64,000 bases of DNA from Kitasatospora purpeofusca (GTDB lineage: Bacteria; Actinomycetota; Actinomycetes; Streptomycetales; Streptomycetaceae), in contig NZ_JODS01000001.1 of assembly GCF_000718025.1 (NCBI RefSeq), forward strand, positions 620,001 through 684,000, given 5' to 3'. Positions 1 to 8,386 of this stretch are shown here, piece by piece. The notes under the pieces were generated by a model. It saw only the letters and a program-made list of their open reading frames with translations. It was not told the origin of the DNA and made no database searches. The translations under genes and the position numbers were made by a program. The stretch's first letter is position 1. Every line of letters starts with the position of its first letter.

Positions 1-895
1 GCGGGACACCGTGCTGCCCTGGCAGCACGGCACCACCAGGAGCCGCCCCGGCACGACGCCGCGCGGCTGGCGGCTGGACGGCTCCGCCGAGCCGGGCGAC
101 GGCGGCCGCTGGCACCCCGCGCAGAGCCTCGAACTCTCCGGCCCGACAGGCCCGTTGGAGGCCGTGGTGTACGGCGGGGACGCCTGGCTGAGCAGCCCCC
201 AGCTGGTACTCGCCCTGCACGGCGGCCCGGCGGACGCCTGGCGACTGGAGTTCGACCCGGCGCTGCAGCGGATGGCCGGCGAGGGCCTGGCCGTGCTCGC
301 CCCGAACCAGCGCGGCTCGACGGGCTACGGGGTGGCGCACGCGCTGGCGATCCGGGGTGCCTGGGGCGGGCCCGACCTCGACGACGTCCTGCACCTGCTG
401 GAGGGCATCGCCGGCCAGCGGGCCGCGCTCGGACTGGAACCGCCGGCCCTGTTCGGGGTCAGCTACGGCGCCTTCCTCGCGCTGCTGGCGGCGGCCCACG
501 CCCCAGCCGAGCAGGTGGCGCGCTGCGCGGTGGTCGCGCCGTTCCTGTCCGGCGCCCGGCTGCTCGCCGAAGCCGCCGACCCGGTCCGGGCGTTGACCAC
601 CCGACTGGGCGGCGGGGAGCCGATCGCGGACGCCCGCGGACCGCGCGACGTGCTCCAGCTGGTGCACCGGATCGGCGCGCCGCTGCTGGTCGTGCACGGT
701 GACCGGGACGAGGTGGTACCGGTGAGCCAGTCCCGTTCGCTGCGGCACGAGTTGCTGCGGATCGGGCGCACCGAGGGCGCCGACTTCCGCTACGTCGAGG
801 CGGCGGGGGCCGGGCACGAGGTGCTGGCCGAGGAGGGCGGCGCGGTGCTGCACGAACTGCTGGCGGGCTTCCTGCGCACCGGCCGCCCGGGTTAG
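1..895 (+). CDS. Serine hydrolase, prolyl-oligopeptidase/alpha-beta type (5' end missing)
   Basis: The frame is open from base 2 and no convincing start is visible, so this is probably the C-terminal part of a longer protein. It has a full alpha/beta-hydrolase core: an oxyanion segment LALHGGP, the nucleophile elbow GVSYGA about 140 residues further on, an acid loop HGDRDEVVP and the catalytic His in GAGHEVL. The HGGP plus NQRGSTGYG pattern is typical of the S9 peptidase/acylaminoacyl-peptidase catalytic domain. Substrate cannot be told; an N-terminal beta-propeller may lie upstream. It converges on the alcohol dehydrogenase across a hairpin. Confidence 0.75.
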   Translation, partial: RDTVLPWQHGTTRSRPGTTPRGWRLDGSAEPGDGGRWHPAQSLELSGPTGPLEAVVYGGDAWLSSPQLVLALHGGPADAWRLEFDPALQRMAGEGLAVLAPNQRGSTGYGVAHALAIRGAWGGPDLDDVLHLLEGIAGQRAALGLEPPALFGVSYGAFLALLAAAHAPAEQVARCAVVAPFLSGARLLAEAADPVRALTTRLGGGEPIADARGPRDVLQLVHRIGAPLLVVHGDRDEVVPVSQSRSLRHELLRIGRTEGADFRYVEAAGAGHEVLAEEGGAVLHELLAGFLRTGRPG

Positions 896-1075
896 GGCGT
901 TTCCCGGGGGCCGCCGGGGCGGTGGTGCTGCTCGACCATCGTCCGGACCGGCGGTGGCCGAGGACACCGCGGCGGCCGGTCGCCACCGCGGCCGCTCCGC
1001 CGCCGACGACACCCCCGAGGCGGACCCGCACGGCCGCCATCGCGCGGCCTCGGCCGACCTGGCCTGAGCCGGTCG

Positions 1076-1117
1076 CGGTGGGTCCGGCCCGGCGAGGTGC
1101 CGCGGCCGGACCCACCG
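1076..1117. terminator. Bidirectional hairpin between convergent genes
   Basis: A perfect 14-bp inverted repeat (1076-1089 with 1104-1117) with a 14-nt loop lies between the 3' ends of the hydrolase and the alcohol dehydrogenase. There is no T-tract, as is usual for Streptomyces hairpin terminators. Confidence 0.6.
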
Positions 1118-1162
1118 CCCGGCGCCCGAGCCCGCAGTCCGTCAGTCCGCAGCCCTCAGCCC

Positions 1163-2254
1163 TCAGCCCGGCAGCACGACCGTCCGCAGCGCCTCGCCGC
1201 CCCGCATCTGCGCCAGCGCCTCGTTGACCTCCGCCAGCGCGACCCGGTGCGTGACCATCCCCGCCAGGTCGATCCGCCCGGCCCGCCACAGCTCCACCAC
1301 CAGCGCCACGGTGTCCGACAGCGGGGCCCCGCCGTACAGCGAGGGCAGCAGCCGCTTCTCGTTGAAGAACAGCTCCCCCATGGTGAACCGCACCGGATCG
1401 TCCTGCGCCCCGGCGCCGATCACCACGACGGCGCCGCCGCGCCGGGCCGCGTCGTACGCCGCCCGGACGGTGGCCGAGCGGCCGACCGCCTCGAAGACGT
1501 AGTCGAAGCCGCCGCCCGGCAGGCCCTTCGCCGCCGCCCTGAGCTCCTCGGGGGCGAGTGCCTCGGTCGCGCCGAAGGCGAGCGCCCGTTCCCGGCGGGA
1601 CACCACCGGGTCGACCACCGCGATCCGGGCCGCGCCGCAGACCCGGGCGCCCTGGACGGCGGCGACGCCCACCCCGCCGGCGCCGATCACCGCGACCGAC
1701 GCGCCGGGCTCGACCCGGGCGGTGCGGACGGCCGCGCCGATGCCGGTGGTCACGCCGCAGCCGATCAGCGCGGCCAGTTCGTACGGGAGGTCGGCGGGCA
1801 CCGGGACCACCGCGTCGCGGTCCACCACCACCTCCTCGGCGAAGGTGCCGGTGCCGTAGAAGCCGGACGCCTCCCCCGCCCCGTCCCCGTCCCCGCCGAA
1901 GCGGAAGCCCGGGGCGCCGAGCCGCCGCAGACCGGCCACGCAGAGGTGGGAGCGCCCGCGCCCGCAGTGCGCGCAGCGGCCGCACGGCGCGATCCAGCTG
2001 AGCACCACCCGGTCGCCGACGGCGACCCCCGTCACTCCCTCGCCGACCTCGACCACGTCGCCGGCCCCCTCGTGGCCGGGGACGAACGGCGCGGGCTGGG
2101 GCAGGACGCCGCTCATCGCCGACAGGTCGGAGTGGCAGAGGCTGGCGGCCCGCAGCCGGATCCTCACCTTGCCCGGTCCGAAGCCGACCGCCTCGACGTC
2201 GTCGCGGACGTCGAGCGTGTCCTGACCGGTCCTGTGCAGGATGGCGGCGCGCAT
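1163..2254 (-). CDS. Zinc-dependent medium-chain alcohol dehydrogenase
   Basis: This 363-residue MDR-family oxidoreductase interconverts alcohols and aldehydes/ketones with NAD(H) or a related cofactor. Catalytic zinc ligands are Cys40 (in LCHSD), His61-Glu62 (PGHEGAG) and Cys166. The four structural-zinc cysteines sit at about 91, 94, 97 and 105 (CGRCAHC...C). The Rossmann loop is GAGGVG at 191-196. The ATG at 2254 begins the conserved N-terminus MRAAILH, so in-frame codons upstream to 2410 are taken as leader. The Zn-binding class resembles class III/NDMA-dependent actinobacterial enzymes. The natural substrate is unknown and the gene appears monocistronic. Confidence 0.85.
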   Translation of the reverse strand: MRAAILHRTGQDTLDVRDDVEAVGFGPGKVRIRLRAASLCHSDLSAMSGVLPQPAPFVPGHEGAGDVVEVGEGVTGVAVGDRVVLSWIAPCGRCAHCGRGRSHLCVAGLRRLGAPGFRFGGDGDGAGEASGFYGTGTFAEEVVVDRDAVVPVPADLPYELAALIGCGVTTGIGAAVRTARVEPGASVAVIGAGGVGVAAVQGARVCGAARIAVVDPVVSRRERALAFGATEALAPEELRAAAKGLPGGGFDYVFEAVGRSATVRAAYDAARRGGAVVVIGAGAQDDPVRFTMGELFFNEKRLLPSLYGGAPLSDTVALVVELWRAGRIDLAGMVTHRVALAEVNEALAQMRGGEALRTVVLPG

Positions 2255-2445
2255 GGGCTGCTCCCGGGTCCTTCGCGGATTCGCGGATCGTCGGTCGGGC
2301 CGATTCTGGCACGCCGCGCCCGGACCGAGTAGAACGTGTTCCACCCGGCCCGGGTCGTCCGCACGGACGGCGGCCCGCACCCCCGTGGCGGGCCGTCGCC
2401 CGTTGCGCACGGCCCGGGGGGACGGCGGGGGCTCTGGGGCGAGCC

Positions 2446-2784
2446 CTATCCCTCCGGGGCCGCACCACCCTGTTCGATCAGGTGGATGAGCCGCTTGAGC
2501 TGGGTGACCTCGTCCCGGAGGGCGCGGTCACCGGCGGGAGTGAGGGAGAGCCAGGTACGGGCCCGTCTGCCCTCGTAGCCCTTCTCGACGGCGACCAGTC
2601 CGGCCTTCTCCAGGACGGCCAGGTGCTGGCTGAGATTTCCGGCGGTGAGGCCGAGTGCCGTGCGGAGGAAGCCGAACTCGACGCGGCGCGCCTCGTGGGC
2701 CACGGTGAGGATCCCGAGGCGGACGCGCTGGTGGACCACGTCGTCGAGTCCGTTGACGGGGTGCTGATCGTGCTCTTCGGTCAT
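2446..2784 (-). CDS. Winged-helix transcriptional regulator (ArsR/MarR-like)
   Basis: This 112-residue protein is essentially one winged helix: the recognition helix region is LRTALGLTAGNLSQHLAVLEK and the wing GYEGRRARTWLSLT, matching the small HTH_34 regulators of actinobacteria. Its ATG overlaps the stop of the upstream membrane-protein gene (ATGA, 2781-2784), so the two are translationally coupled. This pairing of a one-domain regulator with a membrane protein is common; the regulator probably represses its own operon. The ligand is unknown. Confidence 0.85.
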   Translation of the reverse strand: MTEEHDQHPVNGLDDVVHQRVRLGILTVAHEARRVEFGFLRTALGLTAGNLSQHLAVLEKAGLVAVEKGYEGRRARTWLSLTPAGDRALRDEVTQLKRLIHLIEQGGAAPEG

Positions 2785-3539
2785 GAGGCGTCGCGCCGCC
2801 GGGGCAGCTGGACCAGGGCGAAGCCGAGGGCGCCGAGCAGCAGGAACACCCCGGGGACGATCAGACGGGGCAGGCCCGACCAGGGCGAGGCGGCGCCGAT
2901 CCCCGCCCAGCCGGTGGAGATGGGCACCAGTTCGAGGAGCAGGTAGGCCAGCGCGAAGAGCAGCAGCGCGCGGCTGCGCTCGACCCAGGACAGCACCAGC
3001 AGCGGCAGCCCGACGGCCGCGGCCTCCCCGGTGAGCCGTTCGAGGAACTGCGTCGTCCCGGCCCCGGGGTCGAGCTGCAGGCCCCAGAAGTCGAGCGGCT
3101 CACCGGGCTGCGGGATCCCGTTCCGGCCGACCCAGAACATGGTCGCCGCCACCACCACGACGAGGGCGACGCCGGTGAGGACGTAGGGCCGGATCGGGCT
3201 CCCGACGCCGCGCGCACGGGCGCGGCGGACGTAGAAGACCGCGGTCGCGGCGTAGACGAGGGCGATCCCGGCCGTCCAGTAGAGCGGCGACCCCTGCTTG
3301 GCGGCGGTGCAGACCGTGAGGACCACATCGGCCCGCGAGGGGCCGGGCGGGCAGGGGGTGACCTCCTCGACCCTGAACGTGAGGCGGTCGACCAGGATCC
3401 CGCCGAGGGTGAGCACGCCGAACAGGAGGAGGGGGAACCAGGTGGCGCGCTGGGCGGCGCGGACCCTGCGGGTCAGATCACCGAGACTGGCGAGCACTTC
3501 TTGGGGGGCGCCCGACGACGGCACCGATGCGTCTGTCAT
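2781..3539 (-). CDS. Multi-pass membrane protein coupled to a regulator
   Basis: This 252-residue protein has five or six hydrophobic segments (for example WFPLLLFGVLTLGGILV near residue 35, a block near 85, and LLLFALAYLLLELV near 190). It has no family motif I recognise. It is the first gene of a two-gene operon with the winged-helix regulator at 2446-2784. The ATG at 3539 is preceded by an unusually AT-rich 30 bp stretch that probably holds the promoter or operator. Function unknown. Confidence 0.7.
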   Translation of the reverse strand: MTDASVPSSGAPQEVLASLGDLTRRVRAAQRATWFPLLLFGVLTLGGILVDRLTFRVEEVTPCPPGPSRADVVLTVCTAAKQGSPLYWTAGIALVYAATAVFYVRRARARGVGSPIRPYVLTGVALVVVVAATMFWVGRNGIPQPGEPLDFWGLQLDPGAGTTQFLERLTGEAAAVGLPLLVLSWVERSRALLLFALAYLLLELVPISTGWAGIGAASPWSGLPRLIVPGVFLLLGALGFALVQLPRRRDAS

Positions 3540-3752
3540 GCCGTCAGCTTTGCATCACAAACCAGTTATGGCAAGAAACCTGCTTGGACTGCAGAGCACG
3601 TGCGGCGGACCGGCCGGTCGGCGCCTCCGACGCGTGCGGCGGGAGAGTGCCGCCGCGGGCTCGGGGTCGGGCCGTACCGTCCAGTAGGGTCCGACGGCGG
3701 GCCGGAAACCGGACCGCGCCGCCACCCACCACCCCCGCCGAGGAGCAGCACC

Positions 3753-4409
3753 ATGTCCGACCTCCTGCAGACCGCGCACCCCCGGCCCGAGGTGCTGGCC
3801 GCGTTCGAGGGCGCGACCGGGTTCATGCCCGTCGACGAGGGCCTCGCGCTCTACGCCGCCGCCGTGGCCGCCGCCCGCCGCACCGGCCGCCCCCTGCTGG
3901 AGATCGGCACCTACTGCGGCCGCTCGGCGATCCTGCTGGCCGAGGCCGCCCGGGAGACCGGCACCGTGGCGCTGACCGTCGACCACCACCGCGGCTCCGA
4001 GGAGCAGCAGCCCGGCTGGGAGTACCACGACCCGACCCTGGTCGACCCCGAGGTCGGCCGGATGGACACCCTCCCCCGGTTCCGCCGCACCCTGCACGCG
4101 GCCGGCCTGGAGGAGCACGTGATCGCCCTGGTCGGCCGCTCGCCCCGGATCGCGGCGCTGTGGGGCGGCGAGCTGGCCCTGGTCTTCATCGACGGCGGCC
4201 ACACCGACGAGCACGCCACCGCCGACTACGAGGGCTGGGTGCCGCACCTGGCGCCCGAGGGCCTGCTGGTCGTCCACGACGTCTTCCCCGACCCGGCCGA
4301 CGGCGGCCAGGCGCCCTACCGGGTGTACCTGCGGGCGCTGGCGGAGGGCTTCGAGGAGGTCTCGGTGACCGGTTCGCTGCGCGTCCTGCGCCGCGCCACC
4401 GCCGGCTGA
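3753..4409 (+). CDS. Class I SAM-dependent methyltransferase
   Basis: This 218-residue protein is predicted to transfer methyl groups from S-adenosylmethionine. The SAM-binding loop reads LLEIGTYCGRSAILLAEAA (about residues 49-67), followed by the acidic TVDHHRG strand. The motif LVFIDGGHTDEHATADY is typical of the CmcI/TylF-like Methyltransf_24 family, in which Asp/His residues can bind a metal. The ATG at 3753 has an AGGAG about 10 bp upstream. It is flanked downstream by a hairpin at 4450-4488 and looks monocistronic. Acceptor unknown. Confidence 0.8.
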   Translation: MSDLLQTAHPRPEVLAAFEGATGFMPVDEGLALYAAAVAAARRTGRPLLEIGTYCGRSAILLAEAARETGTVALTVDHHRGSEEQQPGWEYHDPTLVDPEVGRMDTLPRFRRTLHAAGLEEHVIALVGRSPRIAALWGGELALVFIDGGHTDEHATADYEGWVPHLAPEGLLVVHDVFPDPADGGQAPYRVYLRALAEGFEEVSVTGSLRVLRRATAG

Positions 4410-4449
4410 CCCGCAGGTCGGGGCCACTGTCCGGCCCCGCCGCACCCGG

Positions 4450-4488
4450 CACCCCGCGGACACCGCCGTCCGGCCGCCGCGCGGGGTG
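4450..4488 (+). terminator. Hairpin after the methyltransferase gene
   Basis: The arms CACCCCGCG (4450-4458) and CGCGGGGTG (4480-4488) form a G/C-rich stem 40 bp past the stop codon; additional pairing occurs inside the loop. Confidence 0.55.
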
Positions 4489-4679
4489 TCCGGAATCGGC
4501 CGAGCCGCCCCACGGGCGATCACGGATGCTCTAACGTCGTGCCGGGGCTGCCGGGCGGGGGGCGGGAAAGGTACGGTGTCCGCGCGGTCGCGGGCGCCCG
4601 CGACCGCGGCGCGGCCGCACGACACCAGCAGAGCACCCGGGCGGAGCAGGCCCGGGCAGACCGTGGGGGCCAGGGACAG

Positions 4680-6002
4680 ATGACGGACCAGCACAACACC
4701 GCTCCGGCGGTCTGGGACCCGACCGCCCGCGGCGGCGCGGGCGGCTGGGTGCGCGGTCCCCAGCAGCCCGCCACCCCGGGCGCGCCGCCGACCTCCCCGC
4801 CGCCCGCCGCCGGACCGCCCCCGGGCTCCCCCGCCGGACCGCCGCCGGGCTCCCCCGCCGGACCGCCGCCGGGCTCCCCCGCCGGACCGCCGCCGGCCGG
4901 ACCGTACGGCGAGGACGCCCCGACCGCCCTCATCCCGCAGCCGGTGCCGCCGCGCCCCGACGCGCCCGGCGCCTTCCCGCCCCGGAACGCGCCCCAGCAG
5001 CAGGCGCCCTACAGCCCGCCCCGGCCCGCCCAGCAGCCGCCGTACCCGCCGCAGGCCCAGCCGCAGCCCGGGTACGGCCAGGCGGCCCAGGCGGCCCCGT
5101 ACGGCCAGGCCCCGTACGGGGCGCCCGGCCGGCCGCCGCACGACCCCGCCCAGCAGGGTTACGCCCAACCCGGCTACGCCCAACCCGAGTACCCCGGGAA
5201 CGAGTACCCGCAGCACGAGTACGCCGGGCACGACTACCCGACCGGCTACGAGGACGCCGACGACGACGAGCGCCCCGGCAGCAGGCGCGCGCCGCTGCTG
5301 ATCGCCTTCGCCCTGCTCTTCGTCATGGCCCTCGGCGGCGGCATCCTCTGGGCGGTCAAGGACAAGGGCTCCGGCACCGACCGGGCCGGCTCCGCGACGC
5401 CCTCCGCCGCCGCCACCGGCGGCACCTCCGGGTCCGGGAACCCCCAGCCCGCCCCGGCCCCCACCGGCGCCGCGCCGGCCCCGACCACCCCCGACCCCGC
5501 GGCGAGCACCGGCCCGTCCCCCTCCTCGACCGCCGCCGGTGCCAACGCGCCGGCCCAGGCCAAGGCCCTGGACGAGCTGCTCACCCAGGGCGAGAGCGCC
5601 AAGGCCCCGATCGGCAACGCGGTCGCCAAGGTGAACAGCTGCCCGACCAAGCCCGACATCGAGTCCGCCGCCCAGGTGTTCGACAGCGGCGCCAAGCAGC
5701 GCGACCAGCTGCTGGCCAAGCTCGCCCAGCTGAGCGTCACCGACCTGCCCGGCGGCGCGGACGCGGTGCAGTCGCTGAAGTCCGCCTGGCAGCTGTCCGC
5801 CGACATCGACCGGGCGTACGCGAGCTGGGCCCGCACGGTCGCCGGCCAGGGCTGCTCGGGCAGCGCCCCGAACACCGCCGACAAGAAGCGCGCCGACGAG
5901 CTCAACCCGCAGGCCACCCAGGCGAAGAAGGACTTCGTCACGAAGTGGAAGGCGATCGCCGACCAGTTCGGACTCACCCCCCGCACCCAGGACCGGATCT
6001 GA
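4680..6002 (+). CDS. Proline-rich single-pass membrane protein
   Basis: This 440-residue protein has three parts. Residues 1-200 are a cytoplasmic Pro/Gly/Gln/Tyr-rich tail containing three PPPGSPAG repeats and a Tyr-rich QPGYAQPEYPGNEYPQHEY stretch. One transmembrane helix follows (LLIAFALLFVMALGGGILW, about 205-223). After an Ala/Pro/Thr linker comes an extracellular helical domain of about 140 residues with two cysteines (SCPTK and GCSGS). The gene lies 7 bp before the cell-wall amidase gene and is surely co-transcribed with it, suggesting a role in envelope remodelling. No domain of known function recognised. Confidence 0.75.
   Translation: MTDQHNTAPAVWDPTARGGAGGWVRGPQQPATPGAPPTSPPPAAGPPPGSPAGPPPGSPAGPPPGSPAGPPPAGPYGEDAPTALIPQPVPPRPDAPGAFPPRNAPQQQAPYSPPRPAQQPPYPPQAQPQPGYGQAAQAAPYGQAPYGAPGRPPHDPAQQGYAQPGYAQPEYPGNEYPQHEYAGHDYPTGYEDADDDERPGSRRAPLLIAFALLFVMALGGGILWAVKDKGSGTDRAGSATPSAAATGGTSGSGNPQPAPAPTGAAPAPTTPDPAASTGPSPSSTAAGANAPAQAKALDELLTQGESAKAPIGNAVAKVNSCPTKPDIESAAQVFDSGAKQRDQLLAKLAQLSVTDLPGGADAVQSLKSAWQLSADIDRAYASWARTVAGQGCSGSAPNTADKKRADELNPQATQAKKDFVTKWKAIADQFGLTPRTQDRI
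4812..4895 (+). repeat. 24-bp tandem repeat, about 3.5 copies
   Basis: Units begin at 4812, 4836 and 4860 with a partial copy from 4884. They are nearly identical and each encodes GPPPGSPA in the proline-rich tail of the membrane protein. In-frame copy-number variation would lengthen or shorten the tail. Confidence 0.85.
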
Positions 6003-6009
6003 ACCACCC

Positions 6010-7059
6010 GTGACTCGCACCACCCGCCGGCCGGCCGGCCCCATCGACCCCGACCGCACCGACCCCGACGGCGCCGCCCCCGGCCGCACCCGCGGCCCGG
6101 GCCGGGAGCACCGCCCGCGCCGCTCGAAGCTGCTGCGCTCGGTGACCGTGCTCGCCGTGCTGGCGCCGCTCGGCCTGGCCGGCTGGCTGGGCTGGCGGAC
6201 CGTCGGCAGCCCCGACCGGAGCGTCCCCGCCGCCTCGGCCGCCGGCCCCGGCACCCCCGCCGCGGCGCCGCCCGGCGGGGCGAGCCCCACCGCCGACCCC
6301 ACCGCCGCCACCGGTACCCCGGCGCCCGGCACCACTCCCGGCGGCACCGCCGACCCCGCGTTCCCGCTCGCGGTCCCCACCTCCACCGCCCTGGCCGGCC
6401 GCACCGTCCTCCTCGACCCGGGCCACAACACCGGGAACTCCGCCCACACCGCGGAGATCAACCGCAAGGTCGACATCGGCAACGCCCGCAAGGAGTGCGA
6501 CACCACGGGCACCAGCACCAACAGCGGCTACAGCGAGGCCGAGTACTCCCTCGACGTGGTCCACCGCGCCCGCGCGATCCTCGCCGCCCGCGGCGCCACC
6601 GTGGTGCTGGTCCACGACGGCGACCGCCCGTGGGGGCCGTGCATCGACGAGCGCGCCCGGATCGGCAACACCGCCCACGCCGACGCCGCGGTCTCGGTGC
6701 ACGGCGACGGCGGACCGGCGAACGGCAGCGGATTCCATGTGATCATGCCCGCCAAGGTGGTCGCCGGGAAGGCCGACACCGCGGCGATCGTCGACCCCTC
6801 GCACCGGCTGGGCCTGCTGCTGCGCGACAGCTTCCACGCGGCGACCGGCGAGCCGTACGCCGACTACGTCGCGAGCAAGGGCCTGGACACCCGTTCGGAC
6901 CTCGGCGGGCTGAACCTCTCGACCGTCCCCAAGGTGTTCATCGAGTGCGGTAACATGCGCAACCCGGCTGACGCCCGCCGGATGACGGACCCTCAGTGGC
7001 GCCAGCAGGCCGCCCAGGGGATCGCCGACGCACTGACCTCGTTCCTGACCACCCGGTAG
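6010..7059 (+). CDS. N-acetylmuramoyl-L-alanine amidase (Amidase_3)
   Basis: This 349-residue protein cleaves the bond between N-acetylmuramic acid and L-alanine of peptidoglycan, outside the cell. A cytoplasmic basic N-terminus (1-43) is followed by a membrane anchor (about 44-62), a Pro/Thr/Ala linker, and the catalytic domain from about 128. Zn-ligand candidates fit the AmiC/CwlV fold: His139 in LLDPGHN, the Glu in GYSEAEYSL, the His in VSVHGDGG, and the catalytic Glu in FIECGNMRN. The GTG at 6010 gives a 7-bp gap from the preceding gene. It lacks SH3 or peptidoglycan-binding repeats. Confidence 0.9.
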   Translation: MTRTTRRPAGPIDPDRTDPDGAAPGRTRGPGREHRPRRSKLLRSVTVLAVLAPLGLAGWLGWRTVGSPDRSVPAASAAGPGTPAAAPPGGASPTADPTAATGTPAPGTTPGGTADPAFPLAVPTSTALAGRTVLLDPGHNTGNSAHTAEINRKVDIGNARKECDTTGTSTNSGYSEAEYSLDVVHRARAILAARGATVVLVHDGDRPWGPCIDERARIGNTAHADAAVSVHGDGGPANGSGFHVIMPAKVVAGKADTAAIVDPSHRLGLLLRDSFHAATGEPYADYVASKGLDTRSDLGGLNLSTVPKVFIECGNMRNPADARRMTDPQWRQQAAQGIADALTSFLTTR

Positions 7060-7350
7060 GAGCCCGTCCGGCGGCCCCGGCACCCGCCACCGGCCCGGTT
7101 GACGGGGCGACGGACCGGGCACTGGAACGATGGACGGGCCGGTGGACGGGCCGGGGCCGGAAGCGCGCGATTTGCAACGACTTCGCCCCATTCCCGAGCC
7201 CGCTGTGCACCCGCGAGGCCGTTGGCCCTAGGCTTCTGGTCCGTTCGGGGTTTTCCCGCCGGTCAGCCGACCGGACGGGCGCCGGAACCACATCGGCCGA
7301 GCGCCGAACCGAAAACCGCCGACCACGACACACCAACGAGGGGAACGTTA

Positions 7351-8295
7351 GTGAATCTGCGCGCTCTCACCAAGGGAGACGCCGCCGTCGCAGGTGCGGC
7401 CGTCCTGCTCTTCATCGCCTCCTTCCTGCCGTACTGGACCGTCGAGTGCAAGGGCAAGTACTGCGGCGACACCTCGACGAACGCCTGGGACAGTGTCCTG
7501 TTCCCCGTGCTGCCCTCGGTCTTCCTGCTCGGCATCCTCGCCGCCGCCCTGATCCTGGTGCAGCGCTTCCAGGGCCAGGCGGCCGCGAACCGTCAGATCC
7601 TCGGCCTGCGCCTGGACCAGTGGGGCATCGCCTTCTCGGTGGCCGCGCTCTGGACCGCGGTGTGGGCGCTCGGCGGCGGCCTCGAGGGCATCGGCCACGG
7701 CATCGGCGCCTGGCTGGCCGTCATCGCGCTGATCGTGCTGGCGGGCGCCTCCGCCGGCGGCCAGCTGATCCCGGTGCTCAAGACCCCGCTGGTCACCGAC
7801 CGGCCGGCCGCCCCGGCCGCCTTCCCGGCCGGCGGCTACCCCGCCCCGGGCCAGCCCGGTCAGCCCGGCCAGTACGGCTACCCGGGCCCGGGCGTCGACC
7901 CGAGCCAGGCGCAGTCCCCGGCCTTCGGCGGCCAGCCCGGCGGCTACGGCTACCCGTCCCCGCAGGCCGGCCAGCCGGTCGCGGGCCAGCCGCACGACCT
8001 CGCCGCCCAGCAGGCCGCGCACGCCGCCGAGGCCGAGGCCGCCCGTCAGGCCTCCGTCCAGCAGGCCGCCCAGCCGCAGCCCGCCCCGGCGGCGGACTTC
8101 GCGCCGTTCTGGTTCGCCGTCCCGGCGCCGCGTCAGCTGGCCCCGAAGGACAACCCGGCCGGCGGCCCGGTCGGCGAACTGGTCCCCGGCACCTGGTACC
8201 TGGCGGTCGAGCAGCGCGGCGCCGCGCTGGTCGCCCAGCTCCAGGACGGCACCCAGGGCGTGCTGGCCGACACCTCGGGCATCCAGCGCGGCTGA
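7351..8295 (+). CDS. Four-helix membrane protein with Gly/Pro/Gln-rich tail
   Basis: The GTG start at 7351 follows a GAGGGG ribosome site. The 314-residue product has four hydrophobic segments in the first 145 residues (AVAGAAVLLFIASFLPYW, SVFLLGILAAALILV, WGIAFSVAALWTAVWAL, WLAVIALIVLAGASAGG) with a Cys pair in ECKGKYCG. A low-complexity Gly/Pro/Gln/Tyr and Ala-rich region follows, then a conserved-looking C-terminal 50 residues (FWFAVPAPRQL...TWYLAVEQRGAALVAQLQDG). This arrangement recurs in Streptomyces hypothetical proteins. Function unknown. Confidence 0.75.
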   Translation: MNLRALTKGDAAVAGAAVLLFIASFLPYWTVECKGKYCGDTSTNAWDSVLFPVLPSVFLLGILAAALILVQRFQGQAAANRQILGLRLDQWGIAFSVAALWTAVWALGGGLEGIGHGIGAWLAVIALIVLAGASAGGQLIPVLKTPLVTDRPAAPAAFPAGGYPAPGQPGQPGQYGYPGPGVDPSQAQSPAFGGQPGGYGYPSPQAGQPVAGQPHDLAAQQAAHAAEAEAARQASVQQAAQPQPAPAADFAPFWFAVPAPRQLAPKDNPAGGPVGELVPGTWYLAVEQRGAALVAQLQDGTQGVLADTSGIQRG

Positions 8296-8302
8296 CCCCG
8301 CC

Positions 8303-8372
8303 CGAGACCCCGTACGGCGAAGGGGCGGGACCGGAGAGATCCGGTCCCGCCCCTTCGCCGTACGGGGTCTCG
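8303..8372. terminator. Very long perfect bidirectional hairpin
   Basis: A perfect 32-bp inverted repeat (8303-8334 with 8341-8372) with a 6-nt loop sits between two convergent genes, 7 bp after one stop and 14 bp before the other. It should stop transcription from both sides. Confidence 0.9.
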
Positions 8373-8386
8373 TGGGCACCGCCCGC

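Noticed and set aside
1163..2410. Longer alcohol dehydrogenase starting at GTG 2410
   Set aside because: The family begins at MRAAILH (2254); the 52 extra residues look random.
5246..6007. 253-codon minus-strand frame starting MVQIRSWVRG
   Set aside because: Antisense to the membrane-protein gene, with no ribosome site and no recognisable domain.
3555..6521. 988-codon open frame on the minus strand
   Set aside because: Antisense to the methyltransferase, proline-rich protein and amidase; Gly/Arg/Val low-complexity translation and no motifs, as expected of a high-GC shadow frame.
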